Source: Anabas testudineus (taxonomy: Eukaryota; Chordata; Actinopteri; Anabantiformes; Anabantidae). Taken from it: a DNA stretch of 64,000 nt. Of the stretch, positions 32,989 to 45,059 are shown one piece after another. How positions within the stretch are numbered: position 1 is the stretch's first letter; each line of letters opens with the position of its first letter. Made by a program: the position numbers and the translations under genes. Location: contig NC_046622.1 in NCBI RefSeq assembly GCF_900324465.2, forward strand, positions 19,942,297 to 20,006,296, in the 5' to 3' direction. The notes below the pieces were generated by a model. It was not told where the DNA came from and searched no databases. It worked only from the letters and a program-made list of their open reading frames with translations.

Positions 32989-35900
32989 ATGACGTACAGG
33001 CAGAAATTGTCAGGGCGAGCCTGGGCATTATCACAACTCTTGTTAGTGGCATCTTTCTCTCAGGCAGAGGAGCTTGTGTGCAGGCAGAGCGGGGATCCTG
33101 AGAATCCACAGTTATCTAAAGATGGTGACATTATATTGGGGGCAATCTTCTCTTTCCACAGCAGCTGGAAAGACAGACAGGAAACCTACACACACAAACC
33201 ACTGCCACTGGAATGCACCAGGTACAGACACAATAAAAAAATAGAAAGAGAACTGAGCATTTATATTAAAATTGTAATACTTATGTTAGACAAAATATTT
33301 TCTAGTCTTTGTGTAACTACAATTAAAATAGTTTAATTGTGTTGTTTACATTTCAACTAGTACAAATAATTTAAACTGTGTGCATCAAGCTTGAATTTCA
33401 GAGATTTCCAGATTGCCCAGGCTATGCTTTTTGCTATTGAGGACATTAATAACAGCACAGACCTACTACCTGGAATCTCACTGGGATATAAACTGTATGA
33501 TACTTGTGGCTCCATAGCCAGAAGTGTGAGAGTTGCACTGGCTTTGGCTAATGGTAATGAAGCTGTGTCTGTACCATCAGAGGCTCCATGTACCAGACCT
33601 GCACAAGTGCAGGCAATTATTGGAGAAACCTCTTCTTCTCCTAGTGTAGCTATAGCTACTGTCATCGGACCCTTTCATATCCCACTGGTGGGTAAGCTAT
33701 TTAGAATTATATTTATGAAATGCATTATTCTACAAACTATTTCTCCATCTTTTGAGAGCAAATGTGTGCTTGTGAATATTTTATTTTCTTTAATTAGGAT
33801 CTCAATTCTTTTATCTTCTAGGTTAGCCACTATGCCACCTGTGCTTGTCTCAGTGACAAAAGCAAATACCCATCCTTCCTCAGAACAATACCCAGTGACT
33901 ATTATCAGAGCAGAGCTCTGGCTCAGTTGGTCAAACACTTTGGTTGGACTTGGGTTGGAGCAATAAGGAGCAATAATGATTATGGCAATAATGGTATAGC
34001 GATATTTACAGATACAGCACAACAACTGGGAATCTGTCTGGAATATTCTGTACCTTTCTTTAGAACAGATCCACCAAACAAAATACAAAAGATAATTGAC
34101 ATTATCAAGCTTTCAACTTCCAAGGTTATTGTTGCTTTCCTTTCGCATTTAGATATGGATGTGCTAATGAATAAATTGTCTCATCACAATCTGACGGGGT
34201 ACCAGTGGGTAGGCAGTGAGGGTTGGATCTTTGATTCGCAGACTGCAGAAAAGGATAACAATCACATTCTGGATGGTGCGATTGGCCTGTCTATACCCAG
34301 AGCACATGTCAGTGGCATTAGAGAGTTTATGTTAAATATAAAGCCAGTCAATTTGTTGGGTAATGACATGTTAACAGAGTTTTGGGAGGCATTATTTAAC
34401 TGTAGGTTTAAGCAGTCTCCATCATCATTAGAGAATCAGAGTGAATGTACAGGACATGAAGATCTGAGTGGATTGCAACACAGCTTTGTTGATATGTCAC
34501 TTATGGCTGTATTTAATAATGTCTATAAAGGAGTCTTTGCTGTGGCCCATGCACTTCACAATATTCTTGAATGTAATAAAACATGTAACTTCAAGGTGCA
34601 GCTAGATCCATTCACAGTGAGTGAATACTTAAATTCTAGTTTTTACATCATGTTGCAAAAATATTACAATTCTTTTTAAAGGTATTGCAATCTATCATGC
34701 TATATTGTTTTAGATATTACAGCACATAAAAAAGATTGAATTCAAAACAACGGAAGGAGAAGAAGTTTACTTTAATGAGAATGGAGACCCACCAGCAAAG
34801 TATGAAATTATACACTGGCAGCCAACAGAAAATGGTGTTGTGGACTTTGTCACAGTTGGTCTTTATGATGCATCTTTACCTGCAGACAAACAGCTGAGTC
34901 TGCAATATAATTCATTAGTTTGGGCACAGAACTCAAAACAGGTAAGTTATTATTTCACTACTAAGCCTTTTAATTGCTATAATATAATTGCATTAATATT
35001 GTGTAAAAAATCATTTTAACCGATCATAACTATTGAACGGGTCACCACCACTACAGCTTTTCAGCGTGAGTACGCTAAAAAGACAAATTTATTTTATAGT
35101 TGTTGTTCATACAGGTTCCTGTGTCAGTTTGCAGTGAGAAATGTCCCCCAGGAACTCGCAAGGTTCTCCAGAAAGGAAAACCTGTCTGCTGCTATGACTG
35201 TATAAGATGTGCAGAGGGAGAAATAAGCAACATTACAGGTCTAGTAATATTTTTGTTTAGCACAGTAGTGAACTAACCTTTCGGTCCGACATGCCAATCA
35301 AGCATTCTTTTTGTTTTCTGATTAAAAAATAACAATAATTATTATTATTATATATATACACATATATATTCTACAATGACATATAATATGTGTTTGTTAG
35401 AGGTTTAAAGGTTAAAAGTAAAAAAAAAAAAAGTTTATACTTTTAAAGTATTACACCTCATCTTTAATCCAAACTGTGAGACTTGCTTTCAATGTGTGTC
35501 ATAAGTGCACACTTCAGACTTCAGTACCATAATGTATGAATTTTTGACCTTTTTATCATTCATGAGGTGACACAAAAGAACCAAATGTGCTTACTATGAT
35601 ACCTTGAAGTGTTTTGTAAATACTAAGTTAAAAAAAAAAAAGTAGTCACAAAATGGAAGAATATATCTTGGATTTCAAAGAGCTAAAATAACTAAAGCAA
35701 TGATGATGATCATGTAAAGTATGACACAGTTACTGTATCTCTATAGCAACTGGTGATCATGGATTGTCTCTTATATATACATGTTATTTGTATATTATTT
35801 GTCAGATTCTACCACCTGCGTGCAATGTCAGCCTGAATTCTGGCCAAATGAGAAAAGAGATGCCTGTGTAAAGAAGGAAGCAGAGTTTCTATCATATGAA

Positions 35901-36719
35901 GAAATTATGGGAGCACTGCTCACTGCAGCATCTTTATTTGGAACATGCATGACTGCTGTTGTAGCATTCATCTTCTTCAGATACAGGAAAACTCCTATTG
36001 TCAGGGCCAACAACTCTGAACTGAGCTTCCTGCTGCTCTTCTCCTTGACCCTGTGTTTCCTGTGTTCTCTGACCTTTATCGGCCGACCCTCTGAGTGGTC
36101 CTGCATGCTGAGACACACAGCATTCGGCATCACCTTTGTCCTCTGTATCTCTTGTGTTCTGGGGAAAACTATGGTGGTGTTAATGGCCTTCAGGGCTTCA
36201 CTTCCAGGCAGTAATGTGATGAAATGGTTTGGACCAACACAGCAGAGACTCAGTGTTCTGGCTTTCACTCTCATCCAGGTTGTAATATGTATCCTCTGGT
36301 TAACAATTTCTCCTCCTTTTCCATTTAAGAACTTTAAAGAAATCAAAGACAAAATCATCTTGGAATGTGCTCTGGGTTCAACTGTGGGATTTTGGGCTGT
36401 ACTTGGGTACATAGGCCTTCTGGCCTCTTTCTGTTTCATTCTTGCTTTTCTGGCTCGGAAACTACCTGATAACTTCAATGAGGCCAAATTTATCACCTTC
36501 AGCATATTGATCTTCTGTGCAGTGTGGATCACTTTTATTCCAGCTTATGTCAGCTCTCCTGGGAAGTTCAGTGTTGCTGTGGAGATATTTGCTATTTTGG
36601 CCTCCAGTTTTGGACTGTTAATTTGTATTTTTATTCCAAAATGTTACATTATCTTACTGAGACCCGAAAAGAACACAAAAAAGAATATGATGGGGAAAGT
36701 GGGGCAGAAGACCTTCTGA
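32989..36719 (+). CDS. V2R/OlfC receptor gene 4, six exons, 863 aa
   Basis: Exons: 32989-33221, 33390-33687, 33822-34616, 34714-34941, 35115-35238, 35806-36719. All six join in frame. Signal peptide at 1-30 ([15 protein letters not shown]). The ligand domain has GETSSSP at about 156-162, then VSHYATC, where gene 1 reads ISPYATC and genes 2, 3, 5 and 6 read ISPFATC; DYG and VGSEGW are also present. The second half of exon 2 ([19 protein letters not shown] onward) nearly equals gene 6, and intron 2 resembles that of gene 7, so the gene looks mosaic. C-tail: [15 protein letters not shown]. The gene is closest overall to gene 7 in exon 3. Confidence 0.93.
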
Positions 36720-37490
36720 AATATGACAAAATATATTCAAAATAGGCATTTTAATTAAAATTCAAATTTTTGCACAGTAATGTCTGAAACAAACTTTGAG
36801 TTGCTTCTATTTTATATAGACTGAATTTATGACATGATATCTGGAGATTGTTTTTGCATTTTATCTAGTTTAAAATACAATATTCTTTATGTTATAGTGA
36901 AATCAGTACACAAGATTGATATCTAATTTGGTTCAATACTTGCTCGTGGATTTACTGAATGAAATCTATTTTTTGTAGACAAAACACATTTACCTTGATT
37001 ACCATTTAATGTGTCTATCAGTGCATTTTCTATTGTATTTGACTTTGTAACATCATCATGCACACAAGTTAAATTTCATCAAACGTAGTACTAAAAGTAA
37101 TCTTGTGAAAAGTGAAAAGTAATGATAACTGCAGCAAAACTGACACCATGCTTCTTCTTTTGTGCCTTTAATGTTATTTGAAGTAATTTTTACTTTACAC
37201 TTATGCACAATATGTGGTTATCATAAAGACACAAAAAAAGTAATATTACATGGAAGACACTGAAGATAACTATTAAATAGAAGATTTGATCAAATATTTT
37301 GTATATGTGTGTTTTGTATATGTTATGTTGGCAGAATTGTTTAGGTTAGTACTTTGAATACTTGCAGTAGCAGACAAACAAAGAAAAACTAAAGCTATAA
37401 GTTAAGTTGAGACTGAAAAGTTCAAGGTATCTGTTTTCTCTACAATCCACTCAGACCATATGTATTTAAGTTTGCCTGATAGTACATCAG
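36720..37490. other. Intergenic DNA after gene 4
   Basis: AT-rich with no recognisable gene or element. Confidence 0.5.
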
Positions 37491-38150
37491 TGATGGAGGC
37501 CAGTTAGTCCCTCAGGGACTGATTTGAGTATACAGAATGGACCGTACTGATACAGACGCAAGACAACGACATTAACATTTTTTTGGCCATCAGACAAACA
37601 CTGCACATCACCACAAACACACGTGGTAGTGGCAACATCATGCTGAGGGGGTGCTTCTTGACAGCCAGCCCTGGAAGGCTTGTTTAGGTAGAAGGTAAAA
37701 TAAATGCTGCAATATATATGACAATCTTATTCAGTGAGCAAGACAACTACGGCTTGGGAGAAGATTTGATTTCCAGCCAGACAATTACCCAAAGACATAC
37801 AGCAAAGTTACAAAAAATGGCTTAACGGCAAGAAGGTGAATTTTCTGGAGTGGCTGAATAAAAGCCCATACCACAATCCAATAGAGAATTTGTGGATGGA
37901 CTTAAAAAGAGCTCTTCACACCCAGTGTCTATGCACCTGAAAGAGCTTGAGCAGTTTTGCAAAGAAGAACAAACACTGATTTTACCTTATATATTTTTGT
38001 TTAATTGACATTATTTAGCAGAAACCTGTTTTCACTTTGACATTAATGAGATATTTTTCAGAGTTGCCAACTTTTATTGACCATCAATGATTTATAATGT
38101 CAATAAAAGGATAAAACATCCAACACATTGAAGACTTTTTATAGGCACTG
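37491..38150 (+). mobile_element. Tc1-like transposase remnant
   Basis: Broken frames give the end of a Tc1-like DDE transposase: DNYPKTYSKVTK, WLNGKKVNFLEWLNKSPYH, NPIENLWMDLKRAL (about 37780-37920). A Tc1-type end (TTTTTATAGGCACTGTA) closes it at about 38150. Several frameshifts; inactive. Confidence 0.75.
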
Positions 38151-38219
38151 TAAATGAATATTTACAAGTGGTTCACATATTAAAATGACCTTGCAGCATC
38201 TGCTTCGTGTCTTCTGAGG

Positions 38220-41085
38220 TTAGAGGTCACTGAGGTGAAGGACCCCCTCCATTTGTGAGTTTAGGAGCACATTGAAGTAGAGAATGCATTTGTCTACAGG
38301 CTGCATATGGATTACACCTATTTCGAGACTGTTTTCTGGGATTGCTGCATCTATCACTACACCCTTGTTCTCCTTTTTGTCCACCACTACTATCTGGGAT
38401 TGGTTGGGCATCACCAGTTTTTGAAGCTGTATCTCAGACTGTCCCACAGGATCTTAGCTCTGTCATTCTAAACCACCTTTGAAGGGGTGTCCCATTTTGA
38501 CTTTGGTACATCCGGCCTGTACTCAGCACAGATGATACTGTACAGTATGCCGGCCACTTGGTTATGGTGTTCCATGTATGCCCTGCCTGCTAGTATCTTG
38601 CATCCTGCTGTTATGTGCTGTATTGTCTCAGGGGCTTCTTTGCACAGCCTGCACCTGGGGTCATGTGTGGTATGGTAGATCCCAGCCTCTATCGATCTTG
38701 TACTCAGAGCCTGCTCCTGTGCTGCTAGGATTAGTGCCTCTGTGCTGTCCAGCTTCAGTCCAGCTTTATCCAGCCACTGGTAGGATTTGTCGACATCAGC
38801 CACTTCTTCTATCTGCCGGTGGTACATACCACGCCATGTCCTTACATGAGGGTTCCTCCTCTTCCTTCCCTTGCTCCTCTGGAGCCTGCTGCCTGAGTTT
38901 AGTTGTTTCATCCTGGACGCTCACTAATCGTTGGCCTCTTTCCGCTTAGCGCACAGTCTCAGGGTGCTGGATTTGGGGTGAACCCTCCCTGCATTGTAAG
39001 GAGCAAGTCAGTGGCTTCCATCTGCTCTTTTGGCCAGCTTATTATGCCAGCGAGATCGCCCAGACTTTATTCCTCCCATTCCCATTCAGACTTCTCAGGA
39101 CTTGCCTTACCCTTTGGAGGTAGTTAGTGGTAGCTGTTTCCCTAGCAGCCTCTTCAGATGGTTCCCATCTGCCTGTGGGATTCCAAGGCATTTGTAGCTA
39201 TCCTCAACATCTGCTATTTTGCCTTCTTGTAGTTCTATCTCCTCAGTTCTGACTACCTTTCCATTCCTTGCTACCATCCGACCACACTTATCTGGATGTC
39301 TTGGCTCTGTATCCTGGTGGTACAGATCAGCAAGTCAATGTCTCTTTCAGGCTTGGCATATAGCTTGATGTCATCCATTCAGAAGAGGTGTCTGATTGTT
39401 GAGGCAGTTTGTAGCCGGTATCCGTAGCCAGTCTTGGGAATGATCTGGCTGAGGGGGTTTAGGCCTGTGCAGAACTGTGGTGGGGACAGAGACTTTGGTA
39501 TATGCCACACTTGATGTTGACTTGGGCAATCGGCTTTAAGTTGGCCTCTAGGGTTGGTTTCCACTTTCCCATTGAGTTCCAGATGAAGGTTCTTAGAGTC
39601 CCGCTGATCTTGTACAGTTCCATGCATTCCATGATCCATGTGTGAGGCATTGAGTCATAAGCTTTCTTGTAGTCAATCCAGGCAGTGCACAGGTTGGTAT
39701 GTCTGGTCTTACAGTCTCTGGGGACCGTTTTGTCTACCAGTAGCTGGTGCTTTTCTCCCCTGATGTTACTACCAATTCCTCTCTTGGCACTGCTCATGTA
39801 TTGGTCCATGTGCCTGCTCATTTTGGCTGCAATGATGCCTGACAGGAGCTTCCATGTTGTGCAGAGGCATGTTATTGGGTGGTTGTTGTATGGGACTGCT
39901 CTCTTCTGGGGCTTCTTCAGGATCAGATCAGGACTGTCCAGCCTTCCGTTAGCCATTCATGGTGGGTTCCATCCACTAGTTCAGGGGTCGGCAACCTGCG
40001 ACTCTATCACTCTTATACTGCGGCTCCGCGTGGGTTGGGAAAATTATAAGTATTTGATTGAATACAGAATCACAAATAGATTGATACTCAGAACCTTCCA
40101 AGACCAGAAAAATAATGTTTGAAACACGGAATCCATCCCCAACAACTACATAAACGCATGCATCCACATGCGTATGTGAGCAGCTATACTCCATCATGAC
40201 GTACGTTAAAAACAAATACCGTTCACTGTTGGCTCTCTTGCAGCGGTTGTCTCTCTTGCCGCCCGGGAACTCTCTCCAGTCGCTTCAGCCGAAGTAGACA
40301 TCCCTGACACAGATATATTAGCCTCTAGCTAATAAGACACATGGACACCTGCTCTTGTCTCAGTTTGCATCGCTCCGCCCGCTCAGCTTCTCACCATCGA
40401 GAGGTCAAGGAGGGGCGTCTCCTTTATTCAACGTACAGAACAGTCAATGACGTATGTACATAGAGATCGTCTATAGTGACAGTCATCGCACTCTAACACT
40501 CACGCCTCTCTTCTATTTTCAGCTTACGTAAAGATGAAAAGTGACTTCGTACAGCCCCAATTTGCAGATGCTGTGCGCAGAGGTTCAGGAGCAGGTAAAA
40601 TAAATATTTATGCAGATATTTTACAAATATTCATTTATCATTGTTTGCAAATGCCTTTTTCTAATTTATTTTTTCCATCCGCTACACGCTCCAAACCCTG
40701 CAGGCGATATAAGGATGCTACATGGATAATTTAAGTTAAGCTTTTTAATTTGTTTCAAAGAGAGCTTCAACTCGGTGTGATTTTTTTTTTCTTTTACATA
40801 AATTAAATCAAATTTTCTCTCTACCACATTATGACACTACAGTGTACACACTATAGTTGTTTATACAAAGTGAAAAGGTATAAAAATATTATCTTCATTT
40901 TAGATGTCAAAAAGTATTTGCGGCTCCCAGTCAAACCGGGTCCAAATGGCTCTTTGGGTGTTAAAGGTTGCTGACTCCTGCACTAGTAAATTGTTTATCT
41001 GTTACCATATGGCACTCATAGAGTGAGGTTAGCTTCTTTAGCCAGTAGACATGATCCATACCTAAGCCATCATCACGCATTAGTG
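38220..41085 (-). mobile_element. R4/R2-like LINE (restriction-like endonuclease type), split by a hAT element
   Basis: On the minus strand, reverse transcriptase sequence (TCLCTTWKLLSGIIAAKM, DYKKAYDSMPHTWIMECME, NIKCGIYQ) at about 39459-39956 is followed by a CCHC-type motif (CRLCKEAPETIQHITAGC, about 38625) and an endonuclease segment (IQLQKLVMPNQSQIVVVD, about 38400), the arrangement of endonuclease-at-the-end LINEs such as R2 and R4/Rex6. The N-terminal side continues beyond the hAT insert to about 41085. It is broken and 5'-truncated. Exact clade not settled. Confidence 0.7.
39982..40980. mobile_element. Non-autonomous hAT DNA transposon with 8-bp target duplication
   Basis: Ends are CAGGGGTCGGCAACCT and, inverted, CAGGAGTCAGCAACC. 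Eight-base flanks CACTAGTT (39974-39981) and CACTAGTA (40981-40988) differ by one base. Removing it restores continuous LINE sequence (LLVDGTHHEWLT on the minus strand). No transposase frame is present. It shares one end with the hAT remnant at 31481-32040. Confidence 0.85.
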
Positions 41086-41337
41086 TATAAAAGATTTAAA
41101 GAAAATTCTGAAACCATGAAATTATCCAAATGTATTGTTTAATGTCTTCTATCACTTCTTCTTTTTTAACTTTTCAAATCAGAAAGCTAAAGTAATACAG
41201 GACAGTCTTTTAGACATAATGAATGTACTTATATACTTATATTTTGTAGATAAATGTTTCAAACATATGCTGCATAAATACCAACACGAACAACTTAATC
41301 TACTTCATGATTCCACCCACTCTTTCTCTCAAACAGC
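41086..41337 (+). promoter_or_regulatory. Upstream region and core promoter of V2R gene 5
   Basis: GCATAAATACCAACACGAAC at 41272-41291 matches the array-wide core, with CATAAATA in place of TATAAATA starting 65 bases before the ATG. Confidence 0.6.
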
Positions 41338-44300
41338 ATGACATTCACACAGAAGGGGCCAGAGTGGGGCTTGGCTCTTTTACAGTTTTTGTTAGTGGCA
41401 TCTTTCTCTCAGCCAGAGAAGCAGATGTGCCAACGAAGAGGTGACCCTGAAAATCCTCAGCTTTCTAAAGATGGTGATATTTTATTGGGGGGAATCTTTG
41501 CTTTCCATGGTAGTTGGAAAAACAGAAAAGATACCTACCAAAACAAACCACTGCCACTGGAATGCACCATGTAAATTATACAGAAATTTGTTATAATTTA
41601 AAACATCTAAGCATTATAGTAAAAATGTCTACACAAATTTGGTACGAAAATCATGTTTCAATTTAATCCTAAATGCTAGTACAAATATTTAACTGTGCCT
41701 CAAGTTTGAATTTAGGAGAGTTCCAGTTTGCCCAGGCTATGCTTTTTGCCATTGAGGAGATTAATAACAGCACGGACCTACTACCTGGCATCTCTCTGGG
41801 ATATGAACTCTATGATACATGTGGCTCTGTTGCCAGAAGTGTGAGAGTTGCACTGGCCTTGACTAATGGTAATGAAGCTGTGTCTGTACCCTCCGACGTT
41901 CCATGTAACAGACCTGCAAAAGTGCAGGCAATTATCGGCGAAACCTCTTCCTCTCCTTGCATGGCTGTAGCTACTGTGATTGAGCCCTTTTATATCCCGC
42001 TGGTTGGTGAGATTAGTAAAATAAAAATTATTTTTTGTGAAATATGTGTATACATACCACTATAATTACTGCAGCTAATACAAGCGTCTTTGTGAATGTT
42101 TTTATTTAACCTTTAATCTTATTTAATCCTGTATCTTTTAGATCAGCCCCTTTGCTACCTGTGCTTGTCTCAGTGACAAAACCAAGTACCCGTCCTTCCT
42201 CAGAACTATCCCCAGTGACTATTATCAGAGCAGAGCTCTGGCTCAGTTGGTCAAGCACTTTGGTTGGACCTGGGTCGGAGCTGTTAGATCCAATGATGAT
42301 TATGGCAATAATGGTATGGCTACATTTAGAGAAACTGCACAGCAACTGGGAATCTGTCTGGAGTATTCTGTATCTTTCTTTAGAACAGATCCACCCAACA
42401 AAATACAAAAGATAATAGACATTGTAAAGATTTCCACATCTAAGGTGATTGTTACTTTCCTCTCCTACTTTGACATGGATGTACTAATTAATCATTTGTC
42501 TCAGTACAACTTGACTGGGTACCAGTGGGTAGGCAGTGAAGCCTGGATCTTTGGTTCTCAAATTGCAGAGATGGATAAGCATCACATTCTGGATGGTGCC
42601 ATAGGCCTGTTCATCCCCAAAGCACATGTACGTGGCATGAGTGAGTTTATAGTAGATGTAAAGCCAGTGAGTTTGTGGGGCCATGAATTATTCACAGAGA
42701 TCTGGGAGACATTATTTAGCTGTAAGTTTAAACAGTCAAGTTCATCAACAGAGAATCAGAGAGAATGTACTGGACATGAAGATCTGAGGGGATTGCAACA
42801 CAGCTTCATTGATATGTCACTCATGCCCATATTCAACAATGTCTATAAAGGAGTGTATGCTGTTGCTCATGCACTTCATAATATTCTTAACTGTAATGAA
42901 TCATGCAATTACGAGATGCAGCTAGATCCATTCATGGTGAGTAAATACTTAGATTTGATAAAATAAGTATTGCAAGGTGTATATCATACTGTACAACAAT
43001 ATATATATTAATAACTACAAACTGTTATAGATTTTACAGCATGTAAGAAAAAGTCATTTCATAACAAAGGAAGGAGAAGAAGTTTACTTTAATGAGAATG
43101 GAGACCTACCAGCAAAATATGAAATTATAAACTGGCAGCCAACAGAAAATGGTGTTGTGGACTTTGTCACAGTTGGTCTTTATGATGCATCTTTACCTGC
43201 GGACAAACAGCTGAGCCTGAAAAATAAGTCTTTAGTTTGGGCACAGAATTTAAAACAGGTAAGCTGCCACAAATGAGCAATTAATGATATTATAATTTTA
43301 AAAAAAAAAGAGGGTTTGCAAAGACAACATCTTTTCCTAAAATAGTGCTTATATTTTTTTTTCTCACAGTCATGTTTTCAATGCAGGTTCCTGTGTCAGT
43401 TTGCAGTGAGAAATGTCCCCCAGGAACTCGCAAGGTTCTCCAGAAAGGAAAACCTGTCTGCTGCTATGACTGTATAAGATGTGCAGAGGGAGAAATAAGC
43501 AACATTACAGGTTTAGTAATATTATACTAGTACTAAAGTTGTCTTAAGAAGTTAAAAAGATCAAACTAAAACTTTTCTAATGAAAGTTTTGTCTTTCCTT
43601 CTTAAAAAATGAGAGAACGCCAATGGAGATTGGTAGTTTTTTTTGTGTTGTTTTAAGTCAATGTGGTTCCAAGTATAACTTTGAAATGCATATAATGAAA
43701 TAGCTAAAAACTAATTTAAAAGGTGAAACAATAATAAGACATGTAATAAGTTTGACATCTCACACTTAAAATCAATAATCTTTATATCATACAACTGTAG
43801 TACATTTAGACATGAAGTGTCTAGTAGTAATGTCAGTCTGTTTGTTTTATTTGCAGTTTATCCAAGTCAGTACTGGAATTAAAATATTCTGCAAGTTCAA
43901 CTTGTTATTTTTCAGATTCTATCACCTGTGTGCAATGTCAGCCTGAATTTGGGTCCAATGAGAGAAGAGATGCCTGTGTGAAGAAGGAAGCAGAGTTTCT
44001 ATCATATGAAGAAATTATGGGAGCACTGCTCACTGCAGCATCTTTATTTGGAACATGCATGACTGCTGTTGTAGCATTCATCTTCTTCAGATACAGGAAA
44101 ACTCCTATTGTCAGGGCCAACAACTCTGAGCTGAGCTTCCTGCTGCTCTTCTCCTTGACTCTGTGTTTCCTGTGTTCTCTGACCTTTATCGGCCGACCCT
44201 CTGAGTGGTCCTGCATGCTGAGACACACAGCATTCGGCATCACCTTTGTCCTCTGTATCTCTTGTGTTCTGGGGAAAACTATGGTGGTGTTAATGGCCTT

Positions 44301-44856
44301 CAGGGCTTCACTTCCAGGCAGTAATGTGATGAAATGGTTTGGACCAACACAGCAGAGACTCAGTGTTCTGGCTTTCACTCTCATCCAGGTTGTAATATGT
44401 ATCCTCTGGTTAACAATTTCTCCTCCTTTTCCATTTAAGAACTTTAAAGAAATTAAAGACAAAATCATCTTAGAATGTGCTCTGGGTTCAACTGTAGGAT
44501 TTTGGGCTGTACTTGGGTACATAGGCCTTCTGGCCTCTTTCTGTTTCATTCTTGCTTTTCTGGCTCGGAAACTACCTGATAACTTCAATGAGGCCAAATT
44601 TATCACCTTCAGCATGTTGATCTTCTGTGCAGTGTGGATCACGTTTATCCCAGCTTATGTCAGCTCTCCTGGGAAGTTCAGTGTTGCTGTAGAGATATTT
44701 GCTATTCTGGCCTCCAGTTTTGGACTGTTAATTTGTATTTTTATTCCAAAATGTTACATTATCTTACTGAAACCAGAGAAGAACACAAAAAAGAATTTGA
44801 TGGGGAAAGGAGCATCAATAACAGTCCGAAACATAAAAAATATGTATGAACTTTAA
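41338..44856 (+). CDS. V2R/OlfC receptor gene 5, six exons, 872 aa
   Basis: Exons: 41338-41570, 41705-42002, 42142-42936, 43031-43258, 43387-43510, 43916-44856. Exon 1 ends CAT|GTAAAT rather than the CAG|GTAAA seen in most copies, making residue 78 isoleucine. Signal peptide at 1-30 ([15 protein letters not shown]). Exon 2 reads VIEPFYIPL where the others read VIGPFHIPL, next to the ligand pocket. ETSSSP, ATC, DYG and VGSEAW are kept. It has the longest C-tail of the array ([20 protein letters not shown]). Exon 3 is closest to gene 6 ([20 protein letters not shown]). AATAAA at 44868 may be its polyadenylation signal. Confidence 0.93.
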
Positions 44857-45059
44857 TTACAAAGAATAATAAATAATAATAAAAAAGAATAATTCCTCTT
44901 TAGTGATTAATAATATCTTGAACACAGAACACATCAATTAGACAAATCTTTTCATTTTCTTTTGTATCATGGAACTATTTTTTCACTGTATATAATCCAT
45001 TTGTTTTGTTCATGCTGCTTTAATGAAACGTAATTTATAATCATATCAATAATATGTGT

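Noticed and set aside
38468-38911. A 147-codon minus-strand frame that might be a host zinc-binding protein
   Set aside because: The CCHC pattern and neighbours place it in the C-terminal part of an R4/R2-like LINE.
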